Source: Diploptera punctata
Taxonomy: Eukaryota > Arthropoda > Insecta > Blattodea > Blaberidae
Direction of reading: 5' to 3'
DNA: 64,000 bases
Assembly (NCBI GenBank): GCA_030220185.1
Contig: JASPKZ010003416.1
Coordinates: forward strand, 186,001-250,000
Part shown: piece after piece, positions 33,472 to 45,128 of the stretch
Layout: each line of letters begins with the position of its first letter
Numbering within the stretch: position 1 is the stretch's first letter
Position numbers and translations under genes: made by a program
Notes under the pieces: model-generated
The model's database searches: none
Seen by the model: the letters and a program-made list of their open reading frames with translations, nothing else
What the model was told of the DNA's origin: nothing

Positions 33472-34482
33472 TATTAATTAAATAAAAATAAAACTTAGTT
33501 TTATTTGATTTTCATGTTTATTAAGATATAATTCAGTGACAGCTGTTTCGGTACACTGTACCTTCTCCAGACATTTTAACCCTTAAATTCGTAATGTATC
33601 TTTTTGGATACATCAGTTGGTTCAATTAATGTACTATATTAAATAAATCAGAAGAAAACGAACAAAAAGAAACCACTTAAATGTGTGTCTAATTATACAA
33701 TATACCTAATAATAACAGTTGCACAAGATACCGTTTTCACTGCGGTCCGCCACATTTAAATAGCTAACAGGAGAAATTTGCCAATTTAAGAGTTAACAAA
33801 TTATGAATTGTGTTATTATAGTACATATCAACTGATCTAAGCAACAATACAACAACAATTTATTTAAATTTTTAAATTTAAGAAAGACGATTCATTCAAA
33901 TCAAGTTGAGAATTTAACAGTTTATTACTACTTTTCAATTCATTTATTTCTACAGCCTCCAAAAGGTCCAACTACTTACCCTTATCACAAACATGTAAAA
34001 TTTCAAAATTTGGATCGAAACAATGATTCAATTGGAATAGGTGGTAAGCATATTTTGAATATTCTAAATTTCTGTATAAAGGAACACATGAGAGCATATA
34101 ACAGAAATTTAGAATATTCAAAGTATGCTAACCATCTATTCCAATTTAATCATTGTTTCGATCCAAATTTTGAAATTTTACATGTTTGTGATAAGGGTAT
34201 GAAGTTGGACCTATTTGGAGGCTGTAGAGATAAATGAATTGAAAAGTAGTAATAAACTGTTAAATTCTCAACTTGATTTGAATGAATCGCCTTTGTTAAA
34301 TTTAAAAATTTAAATAAATTATTGTTGTATTGTTGCTTAGATTAGTTGATATTTACACAATTCATAATTTGTTAGCATGTCTGAAGAAGGTACAATGTAC
34401 CGAAACAGCTGTCACTGAATTACATCTTAATAAATATGAAAATCAAATAAAACTAAGTTTTATTTTTATTTAATTAATAGAA
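33472..34482. mobile_element. Penelope-like element ends, head-to-head palindrome
   Basis: Outer arms 33475-33576 and 34378-34480 are complements containing CTGAAGAAGGTACAATGTAC and CGAAACAGCTGTCACTGAAT. Inner arms 33797-34085 and 34090-34370 pair almost completely. In the plus strand the right arm reads SKYANHLFQFNHCFDPNFEI then LHVCDKGMKLDLF. I recognise this as the C-terminal GIY-YIG-proximal region of insect Penelope-like elements. Two truncated copies therefore lie 5' to 5'. The left arm is interrupted by element G. Confidence 0.75.
33580..33792. mobile_element. TTAA-flanked MITE, element G
   Basis: TTAA at 33576-33579 and 33793-33796 flank a 213-bp element with ends CCCTTAAATTCG and, inverted, CTCTTAAATTGG. 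The right arm of the surrounding palindrome lacks it, which gives an empty-site comparison within the same locus. Confidence 0.85.
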
Positions 34483-35160
34483 ATGAGTATAATCCAGTTC
34501 TGTAACTGTAGCCGTTTGGTGAATCCTTAAGGCATTTGGCAGGAGGAAACATTGCCGAGTGGGGGAGGGAAGCAGTAGCTATGGAAAAAACACTTTCTCA
34601 TAATAATAATAATAATAATAATAATATAATAAATTGTTATAAAAATAAGACTATTCTATAATGAACGGTCTAAACATATGAGAAAACACAAGTATTCACT
34701 AACACAGAATCAGTAGATAAAAATTTCAACGTGTAATAACTATCATGTTTTCAAAACTGAGTGTAATTGCTGGCAGTAACTGCAACTCACCCTCAGCTCT
34801 TACCGCACCATACAACATGGACACCTCAAATGGGGCTAGATAAGCCAGTACTGAACTACAGCACTGTCAATTGTCAAAAACTCATTGTCACTTGTCACTG
34901 AGCTCATGCGGACCTGTACTATCCTGTGTGAAAGCGTCTACTCTCATATTTACTATAAAACTAATCTGCATGCCGTAAAAGAAAACATATTTTTTTAAAT
35001 GTATAGTACATAGATTTGGAAAAAAATACTGCTAACCTTACCCCTCCCCCCCTCCTTCAAACAAACAAATATCGTTATTATGAGTTTGGCAACATCTACC
35101 TTCTGTACGTAGGGGGACACTGGTGTAGCCCGTATGGTCTGTAGTAACTTTCAGGCTTTA
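34483..35160. other. Unassigned stretch
   Basis: A short TAA run lies at 34601-34625, and 34690-34820 is a diverged inverted relative of 25380-25560. No gene found. Confidence 0.4.
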
Positions 35161-35164
35161 ATTA

Positions 35165-35400
35165 GAGTGTAGACAATCGGTACGGGATATCAGCCGGGTT
35201 GCAAGTCCTATGTGACGGCCGTTTTTACCTTAAGAACAATTATCTGATACTCATTCCCGTTAGAAGGTGGGTCGATTCCAGAGTCATAGTGCAACCAGTA
35301 GGTTTGGGTCTGTTTAAAAAGTGTGATCCCACCGGGACTCGAACCCCGACATTCCGGCTTATAGTGTATTGTCTTAACTAACTATGATATGTCCTGTCCC
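35165..35400 (-). mobile_element. tRNA-like SINE remnant
   Basis: The minus strand has GACAGGACATATCATAGTTA, then a box-B-like GGGGTTCGAGTCCCGGTGGG. The open frame ending DPTGTRTPTFRL is simply the plus-strand reading of this tRNA-like sequence. Confidence 0.6.
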
Positions 35401-35509
35401 GTGGATCTATCCAGGTCCACCAAAAATAATCTCGAAGTCTTTTGAAGACGTAAAAACACATAAACATGAGGCTAAAATAACTAAATATATTTTCTACAAA
35501 TGAAACATT

Positions 35510-35526
35510 AATAATAATAATAATAA

Positions 35527-35593
<67 letters not shown>

Positions 35594-36240
35594 GCTTTAT
35601 TTCACCCTTATGGCCTTGTCTACCACTCAACTAGGTTGGAAAGAAATTACATAATTATCCTTATAGGCCCTATCTATTTTAGAATAAACATAAATCATTA
35701 TATGGCATATCTACAAAACAGTTACTATTTACAATACACATATATGTTTATTTACTCTAGATTTAGCGAATAAAATATAAAATACAAGATACACGAAAAT
35801 AAAAATGCTAATGACATAGCATAAATTTAATTCTGGAGAAAATGTAATTATTTAACAAGTAATTCTATAAGCGTGACTTAAAAATATCAAGTGAGCCGTA
35901 ACCGCTGATATATTGACGGAGGGAATTCCAGGAACGGGCAGAGGCTACTGCGAAAGAAGTAGAATAAGTGTTTTGGAGAGGAATTCTTAGGAGACTTATA
36001 TTGTGACTTAGTATCAATACTTATAAGAAGATAACTTCTCAAATCTGGAAGCCATGGAACTAGGAGCGTAACAGTGCAGAAGCTTGAAAACAAGCGAAAG
36101 AGAGTGCAATTTACGTCTGTCGTTAAGAAAGAGCCAAGAGAGTGTTCGGAAATATGATCGTAAGAGCGGATGTTGATAATGAAACGAACGCAAGCATTAT
36201 GAACTCGCTGCAGTCTCTGCGACAATTCATAGTTTAGAAA
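35510..36240 (-). mobile_element. CR1/Jockey-like LINE 3' end with (ATT)n tail
   Basis: The minus-strand frame 35887-36225 reads RLQRVHNACVRFIINIRSYD, HISEHSLGSFLTT, and FRSSLCPFLEFPPSIYQRLR. This is the region just after the reverse-transcriptase thumb in CR1/Jockey-group elements. The 3' UTR carries GTTGAGTGGTAGACAAGGCC and AATAAAGCTA and ends in an 85-bp trinucleotide tail (35511-35593). 5'-truncated. Confidence 0.8.
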
Positions 36241-36271
36241 TTGATCCTTAATACGAGTACTTGTATTTTAT

Positions 36272-36310
36272 TTATTTAGGCATAGCAGTGGATGCTGGGT
36301 ATTAGCTAGT
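36272..36310 (+). mobile_element. Helitron-like 3' terminus
   Basis: A hairpin GCAT...ATGC (36280-36295) is followed by GGGTATTAGCTAGT, the same terminal sequence as at 19096-19109. Sequence upstream of about 36270 is unrelated, so only the end remains. Confidence 0.6.
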
Positions 36311-36874
36311 TTTACTATAAAAAAACAAAAAATATACAAAATGTAGATAGAAAACACTGGTTCTAATCTCGTGCTTTTAAGACTTTCTTTTTCTGAAGGG
36401 AAGTTCATTTTGTTTTTTTTTTAATACAATTATCCCTGTTTTCTTTTGTCTTCAATGTTCATTTTTTATATGTAAAGAAGATGTACTATTCACAGACGTT
36501 TGCGAAAAAAAAACACTGTGTTGAATGTAAACCACTGTATATTAGAATATACCTAAATAAAAAAATAATAATCATCATTATTAATGAAGAGAAGAAGTGT
36601 GACGCATTGGATTTGTCATTTGGAACTGGAAGAGGATTCTAACTTCTATAATAACATACGCATGTAATAAGTTACCATATAAGGCGTTCAATGTGTTTTA
36701 TTTGCCAACTTTCTCAGGAGTAACAACACCTTTCATCTCATTACTTCACCAATATGACGTTACCAGCAACTCACTCCACACCCTAACGTCTTCAGCACGT
36801 TGTATTATACAGGCTGAAAGTAACATAAGTTAGCACGTCCTAAGTAAGTTTTCCTTGTGGTAAGAACAAAAGTC

Positions 36875-38165
36875 CGTCGTGTAGGAACTGCGTAAACTAA
36901 GCGAATTCCTTATTAAGTAGAATTTATTGTACGATTTTGATTCTTTATGGAATATATACTTCTTCAATACTTTTAAAAGTCATACTGAACCACCGTTGAG
37001 TTATTTTGTAATAAGTTAAAGTAATAAAATTAGTACCTGTGATAACAATCGTCCTCAATATTAAAATCCATTAAAACTGTTAAGGCCTTTCAGAACTACT
37101 TGTTCCATCTTCAGCAGCTGTTGAAGGAAAAATTGGTGTGAGTTATTAAATAAATTTTATCTGTTCCAAAGCTACCACTAGAAGTGAGACTACTTTCTTT
37201 AAATATATTTGCCATTAGGAATTGATAATTAAAATCTGCGAACTTATTATACTTCCACTCTGTATAAGAATGCAAATATTAATCATAATTTATTATTTTT
37301 ATGTTATTTACATTATTATTACTCAAAAGAACTGAATTCAGCATACCAATTATTTTTCTACTTGTACTTATTCTGTTTTTCAATTTTGGTTGAGCTTCTT
37401 CCATCAGCTTCTAAAATGGTTATCAAATATTTAAATTTATTGACTTTGTGAATTTCTTCTTGTTCAGTCTCCAGCTTTTCATCATCTTCCATCTTTAATG
37501 TTAAACATTCATTTTCTTAAAAGTTGTGAATCGACACAGAAGAGTACTTGCGGCCGCAATTTTCAATTTTTCACAACGAAACTCTGTATTTAAATTTTAA
37601 TAAAATAAGAAATACTTCTTTTAATCTGATCATTAGGGGCGAGAGTTAACGTGAAAAACTTAATTCAAAATTCTCTCTTGTTAGCGTCATATTTGTTTTC
37701 TCTTAACATAACTGAAGACATATGATTTAATTAACAAAAGAAATGTGTATTCCGTAAACCATCAAAATTGACCTTAAATTCGACTGTCTGAAGGTTCCCT
37801 AGTTTATGCAGTTCCTGCGTGACGGACTTTTAGATTCCTAAACTGATTAGAGTTATATTTTTTACACGAGTTATCAAGTAAGAATATTATAAAATAGACA
37901 TTTTACAAAACACGAAAATACTCAAAAGGAATGAGAAATGAGAAGCTGCTAAACGAGAATGCACTTAACAACGTCAATACTCTAGGATATACAGTATGCT
38001 CGTCGAAAACAATCAGTACCAATCCAGCTGCTGAAGATTGAACAAGAAGTACTGAAAGGCCTTCACAATTTTAATATTGGGGACGATTGTTACCTCAGAC
38101 ACTAATTTTATTTTTTAACTTAATACAAAACTATCTCATCGATGATTATTGAAATTATTGAAATA
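36875..38165. repeat. Inverted repeat pair, Penelope-like ends
   Basis: 36875-37135 is complementary in two blocks to 37735-37840 and 37995-38165. Shared sequences include AAAAGTCCGTC, AACTGCRTAAACTA, GAACTACTTGTTC.ATCTTCAGCAGCTG and GGCCTTTCAGAACTACTTG. The order of blocks differs between arms, so it is not one simple palindrome. Confidence 0.6.
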
Positions 38166-38639
38166 CTAGTTTTTTTTTATAAAAATGAAGGGTATATTTG
38201 CTGGGGGCTGATCATAAACGATAATCAAGTCTAGAACTCCTAGGACGCTAGACAAGCTAACCGTTACACTACGGTATAGAAGCGGTGCATCAGTTCCTTC
38301 TTCTCACACATAAAGTAAACAAGTCTAACAACTGTAGCAGGTTGAACATTATAATTTTGCTACCCACAATTCAATAGTGGGCGCAACTTAATTATAGTTA
38401 TTACGTATTCAACTTATTAACACGTCATCATTTTACTAATTAATCGCTAATTGAGATATTGGGTGGGACTCACAGTAGTTCAACATACATAAGTTTGTTT
38501 ATGTGGGAACATGACAAGATGTTGAAATATAATAATTTGTTTTAACAGCCAGTATTTTTAGTCAACGCTGCTTCTTCATCACAGACACAAAGTAATACAC
38601 TGGTGATATTCTATTTCATGATAAAATTTCATTGAGGTA

Positions 38640-38783
38640 TTAATCACAAAATTAAAATTATAATATAAAATTATAAAATAGTTATCTTTTAGGTCTGTCT
38701 CCTCAACTTTATAAAGTATTAATTGTCTGTATGTATTTCGGGACTAGTCTCATCATCAGCAGAAAGAGCAGGTGAATGCAATA
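38640..38783 (+). mobile_element. Penelope-like end fragment
   Basis: CTCCTCAACTTTATAAAGTA and CGGGACTAGTCTCATCATCA match the ends at 41740-41946 and, inverted, 41233-41330, 42490-42560 and 40160-40186. The Tigger element at 38784 is inserted in it: GGACTAGTCCCGAAA resumes on the far side at 40169. Confidence 0.6.
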
Positions 38784-38805
38784 CAGTAGAAGCTCCTTAT
38801 TCCCG

Positions 38806-39285
38806 GGGGAGACCTTTAGCAAAAGAATTACGGAAGAGGCTAGTGAAATACTTTGTGTGGAGTGTAGCATTGTATGATGCAGAGACTTGGACATTACGAC
38901 GGAATGAAGAAAAGCGACTGGAAGCTTTTGAGATGTGGATATGGAGAAGAATGGAACGTATAAAATGGACAGACAAAGTAAGAAATAAGTTGTGCTGAAC
39001 AGAGTGGGTGAAAGAAAAACAATGCTGGAACTCATAAAGAAGAGGAAAAGAATTTGGATTGGCCACTGGTAAGAAGAAACTGCCTGCTGAAGGATGCCCT
39101 AAAAGGAATCGTCAACGGAAAGAAAGTTAGAGGCAGAAAAATACATCATATGATATACAATATTAAAATAAATGGTTTATATGCAGATACAAAAAGTAAA
39201 GCTGAGTTAAGGAAAGATTGGAGAATGCTGAGTTTGCAATGAAAGACCTGCTCTTGGACAGAACACTATGAATGAATGTTCCGTA
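38806..39285 (+). mobile_element. RTE-like LINE 3' fragment inside Tigger element
   Basis: Reads LVKYFVWSVALYDAETWTLR, EKRLEAFEMWIWRRMERIKW, then in a second frame IWIGHWLRRNCLLKDALKGI and VRGRKIHHMIYNIKING. It ends near the SINE-B-like AAAGACCTGCTCTTGGACAG. Sequence on both sides belongs to the Tigger element. Confidence 0.85.
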
Positions 39286-39427
39286 AATATGCCGCGAATA
39301 CAGAAACCACGAACATGGAATGGTAATTTGTATGGGTAGGCTACATAGGGGATGCGTTCCAAGGTTTCAAATTAAATAAAAATTATCAAAATAAAATCAA
39401 TTAATGAGAGATTTTGAACAATTTCTA

Positions 39428-39685
39428 TTAATTATTACTGTCAGGCTTAGACAAGGGCTTACATGACTTAGTAATTTTCTCCTGTTTTGCCGCTTTTAAA
39501 AGATCTTTCAATTCAGATTGACATTCAGCTGTGAAGTCAGCGATAGAATTCCTGACTTTGTCTTCGGATTTCTTGACGGATCGTACAGTTGATTCATTAA
39601 CATTTAAACGGCGTGATATAGATGCAAACGACTCGCCAACGCGTAAATGATCAAGCATATATATTTTTACTTTAAGCGGCAACAC
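39428..39685 (-). pseudogene. Pogo/Tigger transposase, N-terminal HTH fragment
   Basis: The 85-codon frame LKVKIYMLDHLRVGESFASI, SRRLNVNESTVRSVKKSEDK is a CENP-B-type N-terminal helix-turn-helix, which in intact elements binds the terminal repeats. It stops 25 codons after the HTH region. The second HTH and DDE domains are absent. It lies in minus orientation between the Tigger terminal repeats. Confidence 0.85.
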
Positions 39686-40189
39686 TACTTTTTGCCGCTT
39701 CGAAACTAATTTTCTTTCCTTTTACTCGATATCATAAATTGGCAACATAACAGAAAAGGCGCGTGTTATTCAATCAAATAAATTGCAATGATTGACAAGT
39801 TAAAATAATAAAATACCGATCGTGGCGAGGGTGGCATTTATCAACGGACATAAATGCAAGTGAAATAAGTTGGCGGCAGCAGCTTTTAACATCAAAATTT
39901 AGGCTTAGTGACAATAACGTTTGTTTAGTTTCATATTAATTTGTTCATTTGGTTTGAGTCGCCCTTTGTAAAAGCCGCCTTGGCACGAGCCTGCAGTAAA
40001 AAAGTTGCCAATTGCGTCAATAAAGAAATTTTTAGCCGCGAATACAGGAACTGTGCAGCAATTTTTTACCCGCGATTAATGACAACGCGATTGCGGGAAC
40101 TGCGAAAAAGGAGCTTTTACTGTACTGATGCAAACATAACTAACTCCTGTTCCTTCTCCGGATGATAGGACTAGTCCCGAAACGCTTAA

Positions 40190-40300
40190 CTAACTCACTG
40201 GCAGTATCGAACCCGTAGGTTCATGGCCGAGTCGACATAAGATCTCCATACACCCCTATCCTGCGCCAATACTTTCCAATCATCCTCAGTTTATCTCCGG
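40190..40300 (-). mobile_element. LINE 3'-end stub
   Basis: CTAACTCACTGGCAGTATCGA to CCTATCCTGCGCCAATACTT is the last ~110 bp of the subfamily-1 LINE in minus orientation. Confidence 0.85.
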
Positions 40301-40429
40301 AAAATGTTACTCCAATGGAACCTATGTCTGCCTTTATTGACGGTTGTATTTTTACAGTGAAAGATCGTCACTCTTTCGACCAAGGTACTTTTTTCGTCTG
40401 GCTTATCGCCTTCGACCTGTCCGGCGTAG

Positions 40430-40554
40430 GTAACCCTTACGCCAGCAATACAAAGGCCTATATATTAATATTTTACAAGCATTGTTTGTTCGCCATACCT
40501 GGTTGAGTGGCAGACAAGGCCTTAAGGCGTTAACTCTGCCAGGTAAAATAAAGC

Positions 40555-40593
<39 letters not shown>

Positions 40594-40615
40594 TGTTATT
40601 ATTATTATTATTAAT
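40430..40615 (+). mobile_element. CR1/Jockey-like LINE 3' UTR with (TTA)n tail
   Basis: GGTTGAGTGGCAGACAAGGC and TCTGCCAGGTAAAATAAAGC match the 3' UTR at 35596 (inverted), followed by a 55-bp (ATT)n tail. The frame at 40315-40506 may be decayed upstream coding sequence. The 109-codon frame at 40482 is mostly repeat. Confidence 0.75.
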
Positions 40616-41230
40616 TAGGTATACAGGAGCTAATTACACGGGGCCTAACATGCTGCCGGTCACAGCCTTGGGAAGAATAATTTACAAATTATTACATAAT
40701 ATTATATCATACTTATTTCAAGTGTCTAAATTTATTATGGGGCCTAATGAGCTCGGCCTTCGAACCCATGTCGGCAAAACAGCGTACAGAGTCAACAGAA
40801 CTACACAGTAGCCGCATAAAAAGCCGCATTCTGTGTAGATTCATTCCGTTGATTGATTGGTTGATTAGGCATTACCAATACTTGAGTACATGAATTTTGA
40901 AATTATGTCGTCCTGAAATGACCCAAATTCTTATAAAATTCCACATTTAGAAGCGGTCTGTAATGCATTTACGAAAATGCATAATATCATTAATACTTAA
41001 TAATTTTACGTAATCTAATTACGTGTAATGTAATTGTATTATTATCTATTGTGTAGTTTTTATTTTATTTTTATTTTTGTTTATTTTGTTCTGTCTACTT
41101 CATATTATTACTAAATGTTATTTTATTGATGCGGACTGTCAAGAGCACGTACGGCTTGCTGCCCGTGCGAGCCATATTTGTAAATAACATTGTATCTTAC
41201 TGTTAGTTTAATAAAGTCCTACTACTATTA
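40616..41230. other. Unassigned; possible polyadenylated 3' end
   Basis: 41090-41225 ends TTTAATAAAGTCCTACTACTAT, a further LINE-like 3' end with a short trinucleotide tail. Upstream no coding sequence is identifiable. Confidence 0.35.
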
Positions 41231-41449
41231 TTTCTTTAAAAAGTTGAGGAGACGGACCTATAAGGTAACAATTTTGTAATTTTATATTATAATTTAAATT
41301 TTAAAATCTTCATATAATAAACAGGCTAGATTGTCAATACAATCCTTCATTCAAAGTAGAAAATCCACTGTTGCAAAAAGCGGATATAGGAAGAAAAATA
41401 GAAAAAAAAATTATCAGATTCTATTGCATTTTTTTCTTTAATGGATAAA

Positions 41450-41650
41450 ATTATATGGGCTCGTAAGACGAATTCAGGATGGAAGACTACCAAAGTCTGT
41501 ATATGCATGGAAAATTGAAAGAAAGAGCAAAAAAGGAAGACCAAGAATAACCTGGAAGAATAACATTCAATATTCAATGAGGAAATTTGGTGTAACAGAC
41601 GAAGACACACAGGACAGAGAACGATGGAGAACTTTAATTAAGGGAAATTT
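41450..41650 (+). mobile_element. RTE-like LINE 3' fragment
   Basis: Frames include WMEDYQSLYMHGKLKERAKK, then GRPRITWKNNIQYSMRKFGV and DRERWRTLIKGNL, the RTE-like C-terminus with one frameshift. A Penelope-like fragment follows. Confidence 0.8.
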
Positions 41651-41850
41651 GTGAATGTTTGCTGCAAACTGATAGTCTATAAGTCCGTAGTCATGTATGT
41701 ATTTTTAATTCATGTCAATTACTAAGATTCAACATTAATAAAATTAATGATAAAGTTCCGTTGAAGTATTAGTCAAAATTAAAATATAAAATTATGAAAT
41801 AGTTACCTAAAAGGTCCGTCTCCTCAACTTAAAAGTAATTTATCTGTAGC

Positions 41851-41946
41851 ACTTTCGGGACTAGTCCCATCATCAGCAGGATTCAATGCTGATGACAGTC
41901 TTTGAATCCTGCTGATGATGGGACTAGTCCCGAAAGCACTACATAT
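41851..41946. repeat. Perfect palindrome of two Penelope-like ends
   Basis: GTAGCACTTTCGGGACTAGT... and its exact complement meet head to head, with arms of about 37 bp around a centre of roughly 20 bp. Flanking copies of the CTCCTCAACTT block (41821 and, inverted, 42495) extend the symmetry. Confidence 0.85.
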
Positions 41947-41956
41947 AAATAACACA

Positions 41957-42480
41957 GGTCAACATGATTTTTGTTTCATAAGTACCAATAGTTGTACTTA
42001 CTGCAGTTTTTTATCGTGTTTTCAAATATGTATTCGGAATTTCTCCATCACCCACAGTTTTTTTTATTTCAGTTTCAATTAATGGATTTAAATAATTATT
42101 TTTTTTATAAACGTTTTTTCGTCCATTGTAAAATAAAACCAAATGAGCTAACTCAGGAGATTTCAGCTATGGAAAAGAGATATCAAGCCAAATTGAATCC
42201 TAATATGCTGGCCGATTATTGTTGGACCATCAAGAGGGGATGCACCACAGGCGAAATATAGCAGAAAATCGTCATTTCTTGGTTTCTGGGTGAGTCCGAA
42301 TATACGAATATTGTGTAGTTACGAACGTTGAAAATATTAAAGTGTTTGAAATTATAAATTCCTGTCTCTCGGAATCGGAAACCTTGCGTGATGGAGAAAA
42401 ACCGATATCATATTTGAATTCAGGAGAAAAAATACTATCAGAATCAAATATTTTTCTTTTTGAGACAAAAAAACACAAGT
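41957..42480. repeat. Dispersed repeat, copy 2 of about 540 bp
   Basis: Direct repeat of 27290-27830 with small differences. It retains LTQEISAMEKRYQAKLNPNM then LADYCW. The conserved reading in two diverged copies suggests a degraded transposon protein segment. Confidence 0.65.
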
Positions 42481-42559
42481 TTATTTTTTGTTGCTCAGTG
42501 AGGAGACGGACCTTTTAGGTAAATATTCCATAATTTTATATTTTAATTTTTACTAAGAT

Positions 42560-43083
42560 TGGTTGTAGAAAACCCTCAATGATGAGGAAAATCCTCAAAA
42601 TTAAAATAATGAATAGAATAATAAACAATCTTAACACGGAAATGTGTATTTTACACCCTGAATGCATAAATAACTGTTAATTTTAAAATAAAGAAGAAGT
42701 TACTTAAGTAATAAACATGTAAGTTGTCATGTGTTAGTGTTAAAATTCCTCAGTTGGTAATTTGCTTATCGAACAAGCATTTCTCGACATTACCAATATT
42801 TTAACTATGACTAAAATTCTTGTACATATTTTGGCTGTCAGCCAGACGACCCAAATTTGTGATTAGTGTTAATTCACCGTGAAAAATATTATTCTTGGCG
42901 CGAAATTACACATGCTTATCGCCATGCTTGTCTTGCGTTCACTTCAGCCCTTTTGCCATTGAAGTAGAAAGTCGTACGTTTCACTTCATAAATCAAGATA
43001 CAATCCTACATGAACTGGCAACATCCCAAATTACACTTTTTAATATAAACTCAACACCATTTAAACAATATTTAGTTCTTCAT
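42560..43083. other. Unassigned; part duplicated at 45040
   Basis: 42990-43075 (CAACACCATTTAAACAATAT) is a diverged duplicate of 45040-45128. It is adjacent to a Penelope-like end and possibly part of the same element. Confidence 0.45.
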
Positions 43084-43925
43084 TTAAGTAAAATTTTATT
43101 ACCTTACCTCATATACTTCTTCTTAGACCGGTTTCGGAGCTCCATAGAGAAAAACAAAGAGAAATTTGAAAACTAGAGTGAGAAGATGAACAGACAGGTG
43201 AATGGAGAAGACTACATAACAATTAACTACATGGTCTTTATAGGAAGCCAGATATAATAAGAACAGTTAAGTCTCCTAGACTGCAATGGGCAGGACATGT
43301 TGCACGTATGGGGAATGAAAGACTTGCACGGAAGCTTCTTGTAGGAAAGCCAGAGGGAAAACGCCCAGTTGGTAGACCAAGAATGATGTGGGAGAATAAC
43401 ATTAACTATGATTTGAGGGAAGTAGATTATACAGGGAATGATTGGAAAGCATTAGCTCAGGATAGGGATGTATGGAGAGCGTATGTCCGCGCGGCCATGA
43501 ACCTACGGGTTCGATAGTGCCAGTGAGTAAGTAAGTAAGTAAGTAAGTAAGAGTGAAAGAACATCTCAGGAATGTCAAGAATGGAGAAGTAGAAAAATCT
43601 GTAACAGCAGTCCATGCATGGCCAGAAAAACTTCTTATCGAAAGAAAGGCTAAATTATTTAAACAATATAAAAACCCAAAGACCTCACTGATTGGGAAAT
43701 AATCTACATAGAAAGGAGAAATTAAAAAACTTTTAAATTCCTGGGGAAAATGATTTGATTTCGAGATACTTCATTCTACCATCAGAGGAAGCAAGAGGTG
43801 GCTCCTTCAAGACGACAAAACAACGGTCGTGAAAATACTGAGGATGGAACTGAAGAAGAAAGTTTTGAAACCGGTCTAAGATGAAGAAGAATATGAGGTG
43901 AGGTGATACAATTTTACTTAAATAA
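43084..43925 (+). mobile_element. Penelope-like element with GIY-YIG-proximal remnant
   Basis: Ends TTAAGTAAAATTTTATTACC (43084) and, inverted, GGTGATACAATTTTACTTAA (to about 43922) pair, including the ACCGGTCTAAGA block. 43550-43880 reads VKEHLRNVKNGEVEKSVTAV, HAWPEKLLIERKAKLFKQYK, then VVKILRMELKKKVLKPV. I recognise this as a Penelope-like C-terminal nuclease region. A LINE tail (43170-43550) lies inside. Confidence 0.65.
43170..43550 (+). mobile_element. RTE-like LINE 3' fragment (subfamily 1)
   Basis: The frame MGNERLARKLLVGKPEGKRP, RMMWENNINYDLREVDYTG ends in AAMNLRVR, a stop and a (GTAA)n tail (43527-43551), showing the tetranucleotide 3' tail typical of this subfamily. Confidence 0.95.
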
Positions 43926-44690
43926 GTAATACCTCATAATGTTAATTATTAAAAATGTAAATTCTTCCTTTATTCAGACTGAGAGGGTAGACTGCCATGA
44001 GTACCATGACCTGGAAGATCTATTGCGCTATCTCAGTATTATAGAGATGAGTGGAGCTAGTCTACGGAGTAATGTAAGTTGTAGGTCATCTTCAACATCC
44101 ACACATCTGATTCTACTCCCTTAAGCCATATCGCCATTTTTTGGGGTAGGACCCTGGGTGCAACCACACTAGATCCCCGCTACATTACATTTTCAACAGG
44201 ATTTCCAACCAAACAATTTTATAACATGAGATGGGGTGGAATGTGAATTGTGGCAAGGAAGGGGGAATGGAGTAATGTCAGGATGAAATTTGTAAAATGG
44301 AAGAACAAAAAATAAAACCGAAAAATCCCGGTATGGAGCACTATCAACACCCTTCTGGAACTGCCACGATTCGATATCAGTCGGTGCGGCCCTGCTCGCT
44401 AGCCACACGCTTACCAAGATGGCAAACAATATTAAACATAGATTATTCTATTTTCCAATATTTTTTTTGTGGAAATCAGAAGGAAAACGCCCAATAAGCA
44501 TGTTAATGGGAGATAACAATATTAACCAAGATTAAAGTTAAAATATATCTAATTATAATACGAGCTGTGATGAATTAGGTCTATGCCTGTGATACCTGGA
44601 TCTTGAAAAGGGCCGATGGAATTTTAATATTTATAACAAATGAAGAATTAAATAAAAATAATTAAAAATAATATTGTTAGTTTCCTAAGA
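43926..44690. other. Unassigned; one tRNA-like fragment
   Basis: 44385-44425 on the minus strand reads CCATCTTGGTAAGCGTGTGG, a possible box-A-like SINE head. Otherwise nothing is recognised. Confidence 0.4.
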
Positions 44691-45035
44691 GTGCAAAATT
44701 TGGTCATGTATATAGAATGTGTGATGAAAGAAATTGTAAAATAAAATAAGAGTGGAAACTTAACAACTGCAGTCAAAGGCAATCTTAAAAGATGGGTGGA
44801 TGAATCTTATAAGACTCGAAAATTAAAATAAAGAAACTGGTTTAGCTGCGTTCATGATTGGAAGCTTTGGAAAGAAATTGTTGAGAAGGTCAAAAAATTC
44901 AAACTAAATGAAGCTGTAATGTCTAATAATAAAAATATGTTTTAGGACGTGAGTTTTACAGAAAACAATTCAGGATAAGGATGTATAGAAAGGTTATGTC
45001 CAAGCGGACATGAACTACCGAGTTCGATTGTGCCA
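44691..45035 (+). mobile_element. Very degenerate LINE 3' fragment
   Basis: The last part (GGATAAGGATGTATAGAAAGG, TCCAAGCGGACATGAACTAC, GAGTTCGATTGTGCCA) matches the subfamily-1 3' end. Upstream it is too decayed to read. Confidence 0.55.
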
Positions 45036-45128
45036 ACTTCATAAATCGAGATAAAAAATTCTGCATGTAATGCCAACTTCTTAAATAACATTTTTAATGC
45101 AAACTCAATACCATTTATACAATATTTA

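Larger units (their letters stand above)
38784..40122 (-). mobile_element. Tigger/pogo-like transposon remnant
   Basis: Ends CAGTAGAAGCTCCTTATTCC (38784) and, inverted, CAGTAAAAGCTCCTTTTTCGC (to 40122) are flanked by TA (38782-38783, 40123-40124), as expected for pogo-group elements. A helix-turn-helix transposase fragment lies inside on the minus strand, and a LINE tail is inserted at 38806-39285. The DDE catalytic domain is missing. Confidence 0.8.

Noticed and set aside
40482..40811. 109-codon frame
   Set aside because: Half of it is the poly-Leu reading of the (ATT)n tail of a LINE 3' UTR.
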